A stretch of DNA of 64,000 nt from Sphingomonas kaistensis (GTDB taxonomy: Bacteria; Pseudomonadota; Alphaproteobacteria; Sphingomonadales; Sphingomonadaceae). Numbering within the stretch: position 1 is the first letter of the stretch; the number at the start of each line of letters is the position of its first letter. The DNA is taken from contig NZ_CP145607.1 in NCBI RefSeq assembly GCF_036884275.1, positions 2,033,001-2,097,000 of the forward strand, given 5' to 3'. Of this stretch, positions 36,047 to 44,776 are shown one piece after another. The notes beneath the pieces are model-generated. The model saw only the letters and a list, made by a program, of their open reading frames with translations. It searched no databases and was not told where the DNA came from. A program made the position numbers and the translations under genes.

Positions 36047-37669
36047 TTAGGCCGAGGCCTTCTTCGACTTCTTGGCCGGAGCCTTCGCACCAGCGCCGTC
36101 CTTGACCGGCTCGGCCGGGGTCGGCGTGGCGGCTTCGGCCTCGACCGCACCCTTGGCGGGCTTGGCCTTCTTGGCAGCAGGCTTCACTTCGGCAGCCGTT
36201 TCGGCGGCTTCGGCGGCAGGAGCCTCTTCGGTCGCGGCAGCAGCCTTCTTGCCCTTGGCCGGTGCCTTCTTGGCAGCCTTGGCCGGCTTTTCGTCGCCGC
36301 CATGGTCGTGGCCACAGCCCGGACCATGCACATGGCCTTCCTCGGTCTCGAGGTCGGCTTCGATCTCGGCGCGGGTCGCGGCGCGATCGGTGATCTCGGC
36401 CTTGGTGAAGAGGAAGTCGACGACCTTGTCCTCATACAACGGGGCGCGCAGCTGGGCGGCCGCCATCGGCTCCTGCTGGATGTACTGGATGAAACGCTCG
36501 CGGTCGGCGGGCTGATACTGCTGCGCAGCCTGGGCAATCAGGCGGTTCATCTCCTGGTTCGAGACATCGACGCCATTGGCCTGGCCGATCTCGCTCAGCA
36601 ACAGGCCGAGGCGCACGCGGCGCTCGGCGATCTTGCGATACTCGTCCTTGTCCTTTTCGATCTCGGCCTTGGCGGATTCGGGATCGCTCTCGTGCCCGGC
36701 TTCATGCTCGAGCTGCGCCATGATGTTGGCGAACTCGGCCTCGACCATCGAGGGCGGCACTTCGAAATCATGGGCGGCAGCGAGCTGGTCGAGCAGACGG
36801 CGCTTCATGTGGGTGCGGGTAAGGCCGTTCAGTTCCTGCGTCTGCTGATCGCGCAACAGGCCCTTGAGCTGGTCAAGGCTTTCAAGACCAAGGGTCTTGG
36901 CGAAGTCGTCGTCGATCTTGGTCTCGCCAGCGACCTTCACCGCGGTGACCTTTACGTCGAAGGTGGCGGGCTGGCCCTTCAGATTCTCGGCCGGATAATC
37001 GTCCGGGAAGGTGACGTTGAGCGTACGCTCTTCACCGACCTTGGCGCCGATCAGCTGGTCTTCGAAGCCCGGGATCAGGGTGCCCGAACCGATCTCGACC
37101 GCCATGTCGGTGCCGGTGCCGCCTTCGAACGCGACACCGTCCGAGGTCTTGCCGACGAAATCGAGCACGACCTGATCGCCGGTCTCCGCCGTCTTGCCTT
37201 CCGGCGCGTCTTCGAACCGCTTGGCGTTGCTGGCGAACTGCGCGACCTGCGCATCGACCGCGCTGTCATCGGCTTCGGCCGTCAGGCGTTCGAGCTTCAG
37301 CCCCTCGATCTGCGGGGTCGGGATCTGCGGCAGGGTTTCAAGGCGAACAGTGACTTCGGCGTCCTTGCCGGCTTCATACCCTTCCTTGAGCTCAACCTGC
37401 GGCTGCATCGCCGGGCGCAGGCTCTGCTCGGTCAGCAGCTTCTGCACCCCCTGCTGGATGGTGGTGTTGAGCGCGTCCTGAAGCAGCGCGTCGCCGTGCA
37501 TCTTGCGGATCAGATTGGCAGGCACCTTGCCGGGGCGGAAACCGGGCATCCGGATCGAGGGGGCGATGCGCTTGACCTCGCCGGCGATCCGCTCGTCGAT
37601 CTCGGCTGCCGTGAAGGTCAGCTGGTAGGCCCGCTTCAGGCCTTCGTTCTCGATCTCGACATGCTGCAT
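36047..37669 (-). CDS. tig: Trigger factor with His-rich, Ala/Lys-rich C-terminal tail
   Basis: A ribosome-bound chaperone and peptidyl-prolyl isomerase, 540 residues against about 430 in E. coli. The ribosome-docking signature is GFRPGKVP; the FKBP-like domain runs GDQVVLDFVGKTSDGVAFEG to IPGFEDQLIGAKVGEE; the C-terminal arms contain MKRRLLDQLA. After the usual end come a short metal-binding-like segment (HVHGPGCGHDHGG) and about 80 residues made almost only of Ala, Lys, Glu and Pro. ATG 37669 is correct; upstream the frame reads through the tRNA-Leu gene. Confidence 0.95.
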   Translation of the reverse strand: MQHVEIENEGLKRAYQLTFTAAEIDERIAGEVKRIAPSIRMPGFRPGKVPANLIRKMHGDALLQDALNTTIQQGVQKLLTEQSLRPAMQPQVELKEGYEAGKDAEVTVRLETLPQIPTPQIEGLKLERLTAEADDSAVDAQVAQFASNAKRFEDAPEGKTAETGDQVVLDFVGKTSDGVAFEGGTGTDMAVEIGSGTLIPGFEDQLIGAKVGEERTLNVTFPDDYPAENLKGQPATFDVKVTAVKVAGETKIDDDFAKTLGLESLDQLKGLLRDQQTQELNGLTRTHMKRRLLDQLAAAHDFEVPPSMVEAEFANIMAQLEHEAGHESDPESAKAEIEKDKDEYRKIAERRVRLGLLLSEIGQANGVDVSNQEMNRLIAQAAQQYQPADRERFIQYIQQEPMAAAQLRAPLYEDKVVDFLFTKAEITDRAATRAEIEADLETEEGHVHGPGCGHDHGGDEKPAKAAKKAPAKGKKAAAATEEAPAAEAAETAAEVKPAAKKAKPAKGAVEAEAATPTPAEPVKDGAGAKAPAKKSKKASA

Positions 37670-37706
37670 GGTGACAAGAAATCCCGGATAACAAGTGGAT
37701 AGGTCG

Positions 37707-37726
37707 TTCGCCCTGGCCTGGGCGAA
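37707..37726 (-). terminator. Stem-loop just past tRNA-Leu
   Basis: TTCGCCC (37707-37713) and GGGCGAA (37720-37726) form a perfect 7-bp stem with a 6-base loop. It begins 3 bases after the tRNA-Leu CCA end on the minus strand. It may be a processing or termination signal; there is no strong U-run. Confidence 0.4.
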
Positions 37727-37728
37727 AC

Positions 37729-37813
37729 TGGTGCGGGCGAAGGGACTCGAACCCCCACATCTTGCGATACTGGTACCTAAAACCAGCGCGTCTACCAATT
37801 CCGCCACGCCCGC
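37729..37813 (-). tRNA. tRNA-Leu (anticodon UAG)
   Basis: On the minus strand the gene begins GCGGGCGTGGCGGAATTGG and ends with an encoded CCA (85 bases). The acceptor GCGGGCG pairs with CGCCCGC; the anticodon stem CTGGT/ACCAG encloses TTTAGGT, anticodon TAG. The variable arm is long (class II), and the T loop is TTCGAGT. It lies 60 bases upstream of trigger factor. Confidence 0.96.
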
Positions 37814-37922
37814 GCGAGCGTTCAGGGGCGGCCCTATAGCAGCGTTGGGGTTTGGGGCAAGACGTTGAGGCGGAAGCTCGACCGGGGCGGACCCAAGCGA
37901 AAGGCCGTACGTTCCACTCTCC

Positions 37923-38183
37923 ATGCAACAGCTTCCCCCCTTCCCCGACGACGCCCCCGGTTTCGATCCCGGCGCGCCAGAGCCCAGCACGCCCGGCCAG
38001 CCCGCCCCGCCTGCACAGCCGAGCGAACCGGGTCAGCCGGCACCTCCCGCGCAGCCGAGCCAGCCTGGCCAGCCGACTCCGGCTCCGCCCGAAGCGCCTC
38101 CGTCGCATGCGCCGATCGACGTTCCCTCGCCAAGCGCGCCGGGCACCGAGACGCCGAGCACCCCGGTGTCGCCCATCGCCTGA
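37923..38183 (+). CDS. Short proline-rich repetitive protein, putative
   Basis: An 86-codon frame made largely of Pro, Ala, Ser, Gln and Gly with a repeated unit close to PGQPAPPAQPS (two copies plus a degenerate third). It starts MQQLPPFPDDAPGF. No signal peptide and no known domain. The ATG is 110 bases from the divergent tRNA-Leu. Composition bias makes coding status uncertain, but the clear start and the amino-acid-level repeat argue for a real disordered protein. Confidence 0.45.
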   Translation: MQQLPPFPDDAPGFDPGAPEPSTPGQPAPPAQPSEPGQPAPPAQPSQPGQPTPAPPEAPPSHAPIDVPSPSAPGTETPSTPVSPIA

Positions 38184-38199
38184 GAGACCTACGGGATCG

Positions 38200-38790
38200 T
38201 CAGACGCCTTTTGCCTTGACGATCAGTGCGTCGATCAACTGGTCGGCGGCGATCCCGATCACCGCGCCTGCCGCGACGTCGGTCACATAATGGCGTGAGC
38301 GGATAATCTGGGCCGCGCCGGCCAGCGCAGCGAGACCATAGGCTGGAAGCCGGGCACCGGGATTGTCGCGAGCGACAGCCAGCGCGACGGCCACCGCACC
38401 GGCGGTATGGCCGGACGGAAAACTGTTGAAGTCGCTTTCGTGCCGCTCGCCTTGACGCAAGACATAGTCCCCGCGGCGCGCGGCCGCTTCGGGGCGGGTG
38501 CGATCGACCATCTTCTTGATTACGCCGCGAAGCGCCGTCGCGAGAAGGTGGGTGGCGAGGATGCGGGTGCCAGTTCGCCACGTCGGTCCATCGCGCAGGA
38601 CGAGCGCGGTGGCCAGCACGCCGGCCGCTGCGGCATATAAGGGTTCCTGGTCCGATAATTCGCTGACCGCGCCGAGCAGCGTGACGGCGGCTCCGCCTTC
38701 ATGCGGAATAAAGACGTCGGCAACCGCCGCGTCCATTTCCTCGACGGAGGCGGCGGGTTCGAAATCGGGATGGTTCTGCAAATCCGTCAC
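38200..38790 (-). CDS. PAP2-family phosphatase
   Basis: A 196-residue type 2 phosphatidic acid phosphatase family protein. The three-part active site is complete: KKMVDRTRP, FPSGHTAGAVAVA and SRHYVTDVAAGAVIG. Family members dephosphorylate membrane lipids such as undecaprenyl pyrophosphate or phosphatidate; the substrate here is unknown. Several short hydrophobic helices surround the motifs. It starts with GTG 38790, 42 bases after the neighbouring lipoprotein gene, running the same way. Confidence 0.9.
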   Translation of the reverse strand: MTDLQNHPDFEPAASVEEMDAAVADVFIPHEGGAAVTLLGAVSELSDQEPLYAAAAGVLATALVLRDGPTWRTGTRILATHLLATALRGVIKKMVDRTRPEAAARRGDYVLRQGERHESDFNSFPSGHTAGAVAVALAVARDNPGARLPAYGLAALAGAAQIIRSRHYVTDVAAGAVIGIAADQLIDALIVKAKGV

Positions 38791-38832
38791 AAGCCGTTCA
38801 ACGGTGCGGCAGGTGACAATGTTGCACCGCGC

Positions 38833-39462
38833 CTATCTGCGGCGCGCCGCGCTCCGCACTATCGCTTCATAATCGGGCAGCGCCTGTGCGTAATAATGCG
38901 CCCGCGCGGCATCGAGCATGACGAGATACAGCCGCCCGTCGATCACGGCCCCGACCGCGCGGCCCTTGCGCCACACTTCGTCGCCGTCGAGATGCTCGAA
39001 ATCGAGCTGGAAACCGTTGGCTCCGAGGAATGTACGTGGCGCGAGACCGAGGGTTCGGAACTCGACCGAGCCGCCTTCCACCCGGAACAGGGTTTCGAGC
39101 AGGCTGGCGACTTCGGGCGCGGTCATGGTCGAGCGGAAGCGCGGCACCTGCCGATCGGCCTTATATTCCTGCCAGATCAGCCTTTTGTTATCGGGAAGTG
39201 CCGTCACGAAGGTGATGCCGTCGAGATACGGTCCATTGAGGGTCCAGTCTTCGACCCAGCGAACGTCGGTGAAGGAGAAACCGCCTTGGCGATTCCATTC
39301 GCGAGGGCTGGTGACGCTCATCGCGCCCGAACCGACGTTGACGGTCTGCCCCGCCCGCACGAGGCCATAGGGACTGCCCAGCCCGCCGAGCGATGAGCCG
39401 GTCGATCCGCAGGCGGACAGGCTGAGCGCGAGAGCGTTGGCGAGGGCAAATGTTTTGATCAT
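38833..39462 (-). CDS. Lipoprotein of unknown function
   Basis: A lipoprotein of about 209 residues with signal and lipobox MIKTFALANALALSLSAC (LSAC). The mature part has no domain I can name; it includes MSVTSPREWNRQGG, DWTLNGPYLDGITFVTALPDNKRL and GRLYLVMLDAARAHYYAQ. ATG 39462 and GTG 39471 are both possible starts. It sits between the M48 protease and the PAP2 genes, all leftward, so an envelope role is likely. Confidence 0.8.
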   Translation of the reverse strand: MIKTFALANALALSLSACGSTGSSLGGLGSPYGLVRAGQTVNVGSGAMSVTSPREWNRQGGFSFTDVRWVEDWTLNGPYLDGITFVTALPDNKRLIWQEYKADRQVPRFRSTMTAPEVASLLETLFRVEGGSVEFRTLGLAPRTFLGANGFQLDFEHLDGDEVWRKGRAVGAVIDGRLYLVMLDAARAHYYAQALPDYEAIVRSAARRR

Positions 39463-39485
39463 CTTGGTCACGCGCACACGCCCCC

Positions 39486-40700
39486 TCAACCCAGGATCAT
39501 TTGGCGCACGAACGGCGCGTCGGGCGCGCTCGGCGCCACGGCGAGATAGCGTTGCAGCGCGACGCGCCCTTCCGCCACCCTGCCTTGTTTCATCAGCATC
39601 ACGCCGTGCCAGCGCCAGGCATCGGCGGGCGCGTCGGGATAGGTCACCGCCTGCGCATAGTTGAGCGCGGCCGCCTGCTGGTTCTGAATGCCCTCGCGCA
39701 GGCGGAAGATCTCGGCACGGTTGTAGAGCAGGACGCCATTCCACCCGTCACGCGCGAGGGTCTCGACGATATACTGGCTGGCGCCCGGATCGTTTAGCTT
39801 CACCTGGTCGTCGAACAGGCTGGCGCGGATCGGCGCGATCGCCTGCAGGTAGCGCTCCCGTCCGCGGTCGTAGCTGCGCCCCGGCACCGTCAGTTCCTGC
39901 GCCGAGATGGCAAGATCCTTGAGGCGTTCGCGGGGGGCGGGGTGGGTCGAGAACAGGCTGTAGCCGCGATCGACCCGCTTGCGCCGTTCGCGCGCCGACC
40001 ATTCGAGTTCGGTGATGAGCTGGTCCCACGTCTCCGACATGCTCATCGGGGCGTAGCCGGCCTCGGCGATCAGCTTGACGCCGAGCGCATCAGATTCGGC
40101 TTCGAGCTGGCGGCTGTATTTGAACAGGGTCAGCATGGTGCCGAGTTCGGCCAGCCGGACAAGGTCACCGGTGTAGGTGCCCGCCGCGCCGCCCGCGACC
40201 CCTGCCACCATCGCCAGCCCGGCGAAGATGTTGGTCTTGCGCTTCATGTCGCGCCAGCTGCGGATCTGGTGGCGCAGCAGAAAGTGGCTGCTTTCGTGGG
40301 CGATGACGCCGGCCAACTGCGCTTCGTCGCGCATCCGCAGGAGCAAACCGGAGAAGAAGACGGTGAACCCGGTCGGAAACATCATCGCGTTGAATTCGGG
40401 CACCCGCGCCAGATAGATGCGCATGTCCTTGGCCGCCGGGCCGCCGACCTTGCCGATCAGGCCCTGCAGATAGCTGTTGAGCGCCGGATCGCGGATCAGG
40501 AGGTTGGAGCCCGCCACCTCCTCCTCGACCCGTTCCATCTGCTGCCACAGACCTTTTTCGTCGGTGTCGGTCGGCTTGTAGCCAGGGCCGATCAGCGGCT
40601 GTAGCGAGGAAGGCGCGATGCGGGCCGCGGCCGGACCGGCGAACAGCGCGGCGGTGCCGCCTGCCAGCATCCCCCGGCGCGAGAGATCGAGGCGGCTCAC
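39486..40700 (-). CDS. M48-family metalloprotease with TPR-like C-terminus (BepA-like)
   Basis: A 404-residue periplasmic M48 protease. The zinc site is HESSH (GVIAHESSHFLLRH), with the third ligand Glu in SRQLEAESDALGVKL. The N-terminus carries a twin-arginine-like signal (DLSRRGMLAGGTAALFAG). The last 120 residues look like helical TPR repeats (YNRAEIFRLREGIQNQQAA, GVMLMKQGRVAEGRVALQRY), as in BepA/YfgC, which handles misassembled outer-membrane proteins. Its start overlaps the stop of the upstream lipoprotein gene. Confidence 0.92.
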   Translation of the reverse strand: MSRLDLSRRGMLAGGTAALFAGPAAARIAPSSLQPLIGPGYKPTDTDEKGLWQQMERVEEEVAGSNLLIRDPALNSYLQGLIGKVGGPAAKDMRIYLARVPEFNAMMFPTGFTVFFSGLLLRMRDEAQLAGVIAHESSHFLLRHQIRSWRDMKRKTNIFAGLAMVAGVAGGAAGTYTGDLVRLAELGTMLTLFKYSRQLEAESDALGVKLIAEAGYAPMSMSETWDQLITELEWSARERRKRVDRGYSLFSTHPAPRERLKDLAISAQELTVPGRSYDRGRERYLQAIAPIRASLFDDQVKLNDPGASQYIVETLARDGWNGVLLYNRAEIFRLREGIQNQQAAALNYAQAVTYPDAPADAWRWHGVMLMKQGRVAEGRVALQRYLAVAPSAPDAPFVRQMILG

Positions 40701-41497
40701 CGGGCCTTCTCCGCGGCCGCCTGAGCGCGGCGAACGTCCCTGCCCGGCTTCATCCGCCCGAGCAGGCGGTCGACGAGCTGGGTCGCGCCCTCGGGCTTAC
40801 GAATGTCGCCGAGCTTGATCCCGGCGACCTGCGTGCCGGCCTGGACGACGTTGAACCATACGACTTCGCCGGTGCGCAGGTCGACGAGGCTGGCATAGGC
40901 GCTTTGCCCGCCGCCACCGATGTTGGGCGCGCAAAAGCCGACAAAGCAGCCGGCGATGCCCAGCACCTGCAGCGCAACGCGGCCGCTGTCGGCGAAGCTG
41001 TCCTCGGCGTGCATGAAGAGCGCGTAATCGTAACCGGTGACGCGGCCGAGCTTCACCGCGTCTTCGCCCAGCGTGTAATCGAGCCCGCGTCCGCGCTTGG
41101 TCGGGAGTTCGGCGCCGAGAAACTTGTGCAGCGCAATCGAGCTGCCGACCGCCGAATGAAGCCGCTCGAGCTCGGCCACGGTGTCGGCCGGAACACGGGG
41201 CAATGCGTCGCGGCGCTCGAGAATCAGGGTCTGCCCGCCCCGCCCGGCCTGTTGCGCGCGCAAGGCCGTGACGATGTTGGCCCGCGCGGTTTCGGTCCAG
41301 TCCGCGCGCGGCTCGGTCAAACCGCCCGCCTTGACCGAGCCCACGGTCACGTTGGGCCGCATCACCAGCAGTTTGTAATTGCCCTGCGGCGGGGTGAACT
41401 GGAGATCGGCGATCTGCCGCGTTTGCACACAGGCTGACAGAGAAAGCGACAGAGCGCCGAGCGCCAGCGCGGACCGCATTCGATTCATTCGCCGCAA
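40697..41497 (-). CDS. Conserved lipoprotein of unknown function
   Basis: A 266-residue lipoprotein with lipobox LSLSAC after MRRMNRMRSALALGA; starts at the first, second or third Met are possible. The mature protein includes YKLLVMRPNVTVGSVKAGG, DYALFMHAEDSFADSGRVALQVL and a Cys/Gly-rich GCFVGFCAPNIGGGG, followed by ASLVDLRTGEVVWFNVV. This last phrase is common in CsgG-like or penicillin-binding-activator-type lipoproteins, but I cannot assign the family. It overlaps the M48 gene start (ATGA), suggesting a joint envelope function. Confidence 0.78.
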   Translation of the reverse strand: MRRMNRMRSALALGALSLSLSACVQTRQIADLQFTPPQGNYKLLVMRPNVTVGSVKAGGLTEPRADWTETARANIVTALRAQQAGRGGQTLILERRDALPRVPADTVAELERLHSAVGSSIALHKFLGAELPTKRGRGLDYTLGEDAVKLGRVTGYDYALFMHAEDSFADSGRVALQVLGIAGCFVGFCAPNIGGGGQSAYASLVDLRTGEVVWFNVVQAGTQVAGIKLGDIRKPEGATQLVDRLLGRMKPGRDVRRAQAAAEKAR

Positions 41498-41680
41498 ACC
41501 CCTTTACGCCGCTAGAACACGCGTTGTTTCAAAGACTTGTAATCGAATTCCATTAATCCGACAACGCTTGCCGATTGGTGAATAGTGCAGCGCGGGCGAC
41601 GCCGCAGCAAGCCCCGATACGATCCTTAAGGCGGCGCTAACCCTGTCTTTACGCGGGTTGGTATAGCTTGCCGGCTTAGA

Positions 41681-41704
41681 AACGATCTCAAGAACAAGAT
41701 CGTT
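41681..41704. promoter_or_regulatory. Perfect 8-bp inverted repeat upstream of unknown gene
   Basis: AACGATCT (41681-41688) and AGATCGTT (41697-41704) are exact inverted copies separated by 8 bases. They lie 16 bases before ATG 41721. It could be an operator or a 5' UTR hairpin. The rest of the 41498-41720 gap shows no clear promoter. Confidence 0.4.
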
Positions 41705-41720
41705 GCGAAGGGGACGGGTA

Positions 41721-42392
41721 ATGGGGCAATCGGGAGTGGCTCGGCAGGTGAGTTCGGCGGTAGCCGATGCTCATGCCGCGCGCCTCGGCGCGGCAGGAAG
41801 CGGTGCGCATGCCCATGCCGCGGATCTCGCCGGTCCGCTTGCGCCCTATCGCGCCCGCGATCTCGACGATTTCGTGCACCTGCTGTGCGCGGTCTACGGC
41901 CGCCAACCCACCGTGTCCGAACTCGCGCTTGGCAGCGCCCCGCCCGCCCCGGTCCGGGCGTGGCTGGAGCAGACGTCCGCGGCGTTCGAGCGCGAGCGGC
42001 TGTATCTCGTTCGCCTGACCTCGGCGGTGGGGCCGATCCCGAGCACGCCGGGCGCTGCCGAAACCGAAGCGGCGCTGCTCGCGCAGCGTCATGCGCTCGA
42101 AACCCTCGCCCGTTCGGAACGGAGCGGCTGCGCGCTTGGCGCGACCACCGCCTTGGTCGCCGACTGGGCCGCGCTTCGTCCCCTGCTCGACAAGGTGGCG
42201 GCGCGGGTCGGGGTCGATGTACCCGCCTGCGCGCTGCCGGGCGACGACAGCATCGCGGCGGTTCTGGAGGAAGGCGCCAGCAGCATGGCGGCCGAACGCG
42301 CCATCCGCTTCGGTGCCGAGCAGCTTCTGCTTCAGCAGCGCGCTCTGTTCGATCTGCTCGAAGCCCGCAGCGAGGCGCGCGAGGACTACTAA
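41721..42392 (+). CDS. Helical protein of unknown function
   Basis: A 223-residue protein I do not recognise. It has no signal peptide or membrane helix and is rich in Ala and Leu, so mostly helical. Segments that may be conserved are RARDLDDFVHLLCAVYGRQPTVSEL, SAAFERERLYLVRLTSAVGPIPSTPG and ERAIRFGAEQLLLQQRALFDLLEAR. ATG 41721 is well placed after a purine-rich stretch. It stands 30 bases upstream of the MoxR gene and is probably cotranscribed with it. Confidence 0.78.
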   Translation: MGQSGVARQVSSAVADAHAARLGAAGSGAHAHAADLAGPLAPYRARDLDDFVHLLCAVYGRQPTVSELALGSAPPAPVRAWLEQTSAAFERERLYLVRLTSAVGPIPSTPGAAETEAALLAQRHALETLARSERSGCALGATTALVADWAALRPLLDKVAARVGVDVPACALPGDDSIAAVLEEGASSMAAERAIRFGAEQLLLQQRALFDLLEARSEAREDY

Positions 42393-42422
42393 GCGCTGCC
42401 CTGCCCTGCTAGGGCGGGACCC

Positions 42423-43265
42423 ATGCGTTTCACCGGAACCTCCGATTATGTCGCGACCGACGACCTGCGCGTCGCGGTCAATGCCGCCGTCACCCTGCGC
42501 CGCCCGCTTCTGGTCAAGGGCGAGCCCGGTACCGGCAAGACCGTGCTGGCGCACGAGATTGCCAAGGCCCTGAATGCCCCGTTGATCGAGTGGCACGTCA
42601 AGTCGACGACCCGTGCGCATCAGGGCCTCTACGAATATGACGCGGTGGCGCGGCTACGCGATGGCCAACTCGGCGAAGAGCGGGTTCACGACATCCGCAA
42701 CTACATCAAGCGCGGCAAGCTGTGGGACGCCTTTACCGCGCCGCAGCTGCCCGTGCTGCTGATCGACGAGATCGACAAGGCGGACATCGAATTCCCGAAC
42801 GACCTCCTGCAGGAGCTCGATCGGATGGAATTCCATGTCTACGAAACCGGCGAGACGGTGAAGGCCAAGGAACGACCGATCGTCGTCATCACCTCGAATA
42901 ACGAAAAAGAGCTGCCCGACGCCTTCCTGCGCCGCTGCTTCTTCCACTACATCGCCTTCCCCGACCGGGCGACGATGGAGCGGATCGTCGAGGTGCATTT
43001 CCCGGGTATCAGCAAGATCCTGCTGAGCAAGGCGCTCGAGCTGTTCTTCGATGTGCGCGATGTGCCTGGCATTAAGAAGAAGCCGTCGACCAGCGAACTG
43101 CTCGACTGGCTGAAGCTGCTGCTCCACGAGGAGATGCCGCTCGACGTGCTGCAGGAGCGCGATCCGACCAAGGCGATCCCGCCGCTGCACGGCGCGCTGC
43201 TCAAGAACGAGCAGGACGTCATGCTGTTCGAGCGCCTCGCCTTCATGGCCCGGCGCAAGGGCTGA
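42423..43265 (+). CDS. MoxR-family AAA+ ATPase
   Basis: A 280-residue MoxR-type AAA+ ATPase with Walker A GEPGTGKT, Walker B LLIDEIDKADIEFPNDLL, sensor 1 ITSNNEKELPDAFLRRC and the RCFFHY arginine region. MoxR proteins remodel or mature enzyme complexes, usually with a von Willebrand A (CoxE-like) partner coded next door. Here the next gene is a convergent chemoreceptor, so the partner is missing locally. Confidence 0.94.
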   Translation: MRFTGTSDYVATDDLRVAVNAAVTLRRPLLVKGEPGTGKTVLAHEIAKALNAPLIEWHVKSTTRAHQGLYEYDAVARLRDGQLGEERVHDIRNYIKRGKLWDAFTAPQLPVLLIDEIDKADIEFPNDLLQELDRMEFHVYETGETVKAKERPIVVITSNNEKELPDAFLRRCFFHYIAFPDRATMERIVEVHFPGISKILLSKALELFFDVRDVPGIKKKPSTSELLDWLKLLLHEEMPLDVLQERDPTKAIPPLHGALLKNEQDVMLFERLAFMARRKG

Positions 43266-43270
43266 ACCCT

Positions 43271-44668
43271 TTATTCCTCGCGGTAGGCGAGTTCAAAATT
43301 GCCCCAGCGGCGGCCGTTGATGAACAGCGGCACGAAGACGTTCTTCACCGGATAGGATTTGTCGCCAAGCTCCATCCGATAGGTCATCAGCATCGCCGCC
43401 TTGTCGCTTTCGATCGCGGCGCGGGTCTGTTCGTCCATGAAGATGCGCCGGTTGCGGCAATTGGCGTCGTTCCACACTGGATCGGGGCCGGGCGTGTTGC
43501 AGCGCTCGGACAAGTGGGTGGGAAGAAAACCGTCGACGTTGGTGATCGCAGACCCGAGAATCCGCGAATCCTTTAGCTTGTAGCGGTCGAGCAGCGGACG
43601 GATGTGCTCGTCCGCGAAATCGCAGAATTGATTGTCGTACTGGACCGGGTTGGTGCCGGGTACCGCGACATATTGGCGGTCGAATACCTGCCCCATGGTG
43701 ATGCCGCCTTCGCGCACACCGCGTTCGACCACCTCGGCAATGGAGCGCATCGCGTCCTGCGCCAGGATGATCATCGGCGTGTCGTCGATTTCGGCACCGC
43801 TATTGGCCAGCGTGTCGAGCATGGTGGCGGACATGAGTTCGAGCTTGGAAAGACGCTGCTGCGCGACGCCGAGCGCGCCGCCATTTTCACGTGCGTCCTC
43901 GGCAAAGTCGGTAAGGCTGGCCTTCACGCGGTCGACACTGCTCTGGATAAGGCTAGTCGAATGCGCGATGCCTTCGGTCTGGCGATCGACCATGCCAACG
44001 ATTTCGCTGACTTCGCGGACGGTTTCGCTGATCTGGCCGAAGCCCTTCTGTGCCGCGCGGCTGCGATCGACGCCGGTCTTGATCTCGGTCGTGACCGCGC
44101 CCGCTTCGCGGGTCAGTTCGCTGATGGTGAGGCCGATCTGGCTGGTCGCGGCGCGGGTATCGTGCGCAAGCTTCTTCACCTCGGCGGCGACGACCGCGAA
44201 ACTGCGTCCGGCATCCCCTGCCCGCGCCGCTTCGATGGTGGCGTTCAAGGCCAGCATGTTGGTCTTGCGCGCGATCGCCTCGATGGTCGAGGACACGCTC
44301 TGCACCTGGTTCATGGCCGACGCGAAGCCGGCCATCCGGTCGCCGAGTTCCACCACCAGTTCGGTCAGACCCTTGAAGCCCGCGATGGTCTGTTCGATCG
44401 CTTCGCGCCCGGCTTCGAGCTTGGCCTTGGCCTGTTCGGAAAGAAGGCGCGCTTCGTCGGTCGAATCCGACACGCGGGCCTGGTCGGCGAGGAGGCGAGT
44501 GGTGACTTCTTCCAGCCCGTCGAGGGCCTTCAGGTGCCCGCCGATGCGCTGCGACACGTCGTTGACGTAGCCGGCGACATCCGAACATTCGATCGACAGC
44601 GAACCGCAACTGCGCGCGACGGTGCGGATCGCGTCTTCGGTAACCTGTTCAAGACCGGCGGTAGCCAT
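43271..44668 (-). CDS. Cytoplasmic methyl-accepting chemotaxis protein with C-terminal sensor domain
   Basis: A 465-residue chemoreceptor without signal peptide or membrane helices. The coiled-coil signalling domain comes first, with the tip around residues 130-175 ([36 protein letters not shown]). The last 160 residues form a separate domain ([40 protein letters not shown]) that looks like a Cache-like sensor found C-terminal in some soluble receptors. This order is inverted relative to standard transmembrane receptors. No che genes lie nearby. Confidence 0.9.
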   Translation of the reverse strand: MATAGLEQVTEDAIRTVARSCGSLSIECSDVAGYVNDVSQRIGGHLKALDGLEEVTTRLLADQARVSDSTDEARLLSEQAKAKLEAGREAIEQTIAGFKGLTELVVELGDRMAGFASAMNQVQSVSSTIEAIARKTNMLALNATIEAARAGDAGRSFAVVAAEVKKLAHDTRAATSQIGLTISELTREAGAVTTEIKTGVDRSRAAQKGFGQISETVREVSEIVGMVDRQTEGIAHSTSLIQSSVDRVKASLTDFAEDARENGGALGVAQQRLSKLELMSATMLDTLANSGAEIDDTPMIILAQDAMRSIAEVVERGVREGGITMGQVFDRQYVAVPGTNPVQYDNQFCDFADEHIRPLLDRYKLKDSRILGSAITNVDGFLPTHLSERCNTPGPDPVWNDANCRNRRIFMDEQTRAAIESDKAAMLMTYRMELGDKSYPVKNVFVPLFINGRRWGNFELAYREE

Positions 44669-44744
44669 GCATACTCCGAACGTGAGAACTTCCTCGCGTC
44701 CGGAGTAGGCAACAGGCTTTACCGTTCGGTTAACCAGAGCGGGT

Positions 44745-44770
44745 GCCGCCCCGACCGAAGCCGGGGCGGC
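44745..44770. repeat. GC-rich palindrome in the gap between two leftward genes
   Basis: GCCGCCCCG (44745-44753) and CGGGGCGGC (44762-44770) pair perfectly over an 8-base loop. It lies 7 bases beyond the stop of the leftward gene at 44777. There is no U-run; it is either a weak terminator or a REP-like repeat. Confidence 0.45.
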
Positions 44771-44776
44771 CCAGCA

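Noticed and set aside
35921..37702. 593-codon open frame antisense to trigger factor
   Set aside because: Leu/Gly/Arg-rich mirror of the tig coding strand; no motif.
37670..37990. N-terminal extension of trigger factor through tRNA-Leu
   Set aside because: The family start is at 37669 and the extension covers a tRNA gene.
37980..38100. CRISPR-like array
   Set aside because: The repeats are contiguous codons of a Pro-rich frame without unique spacers.
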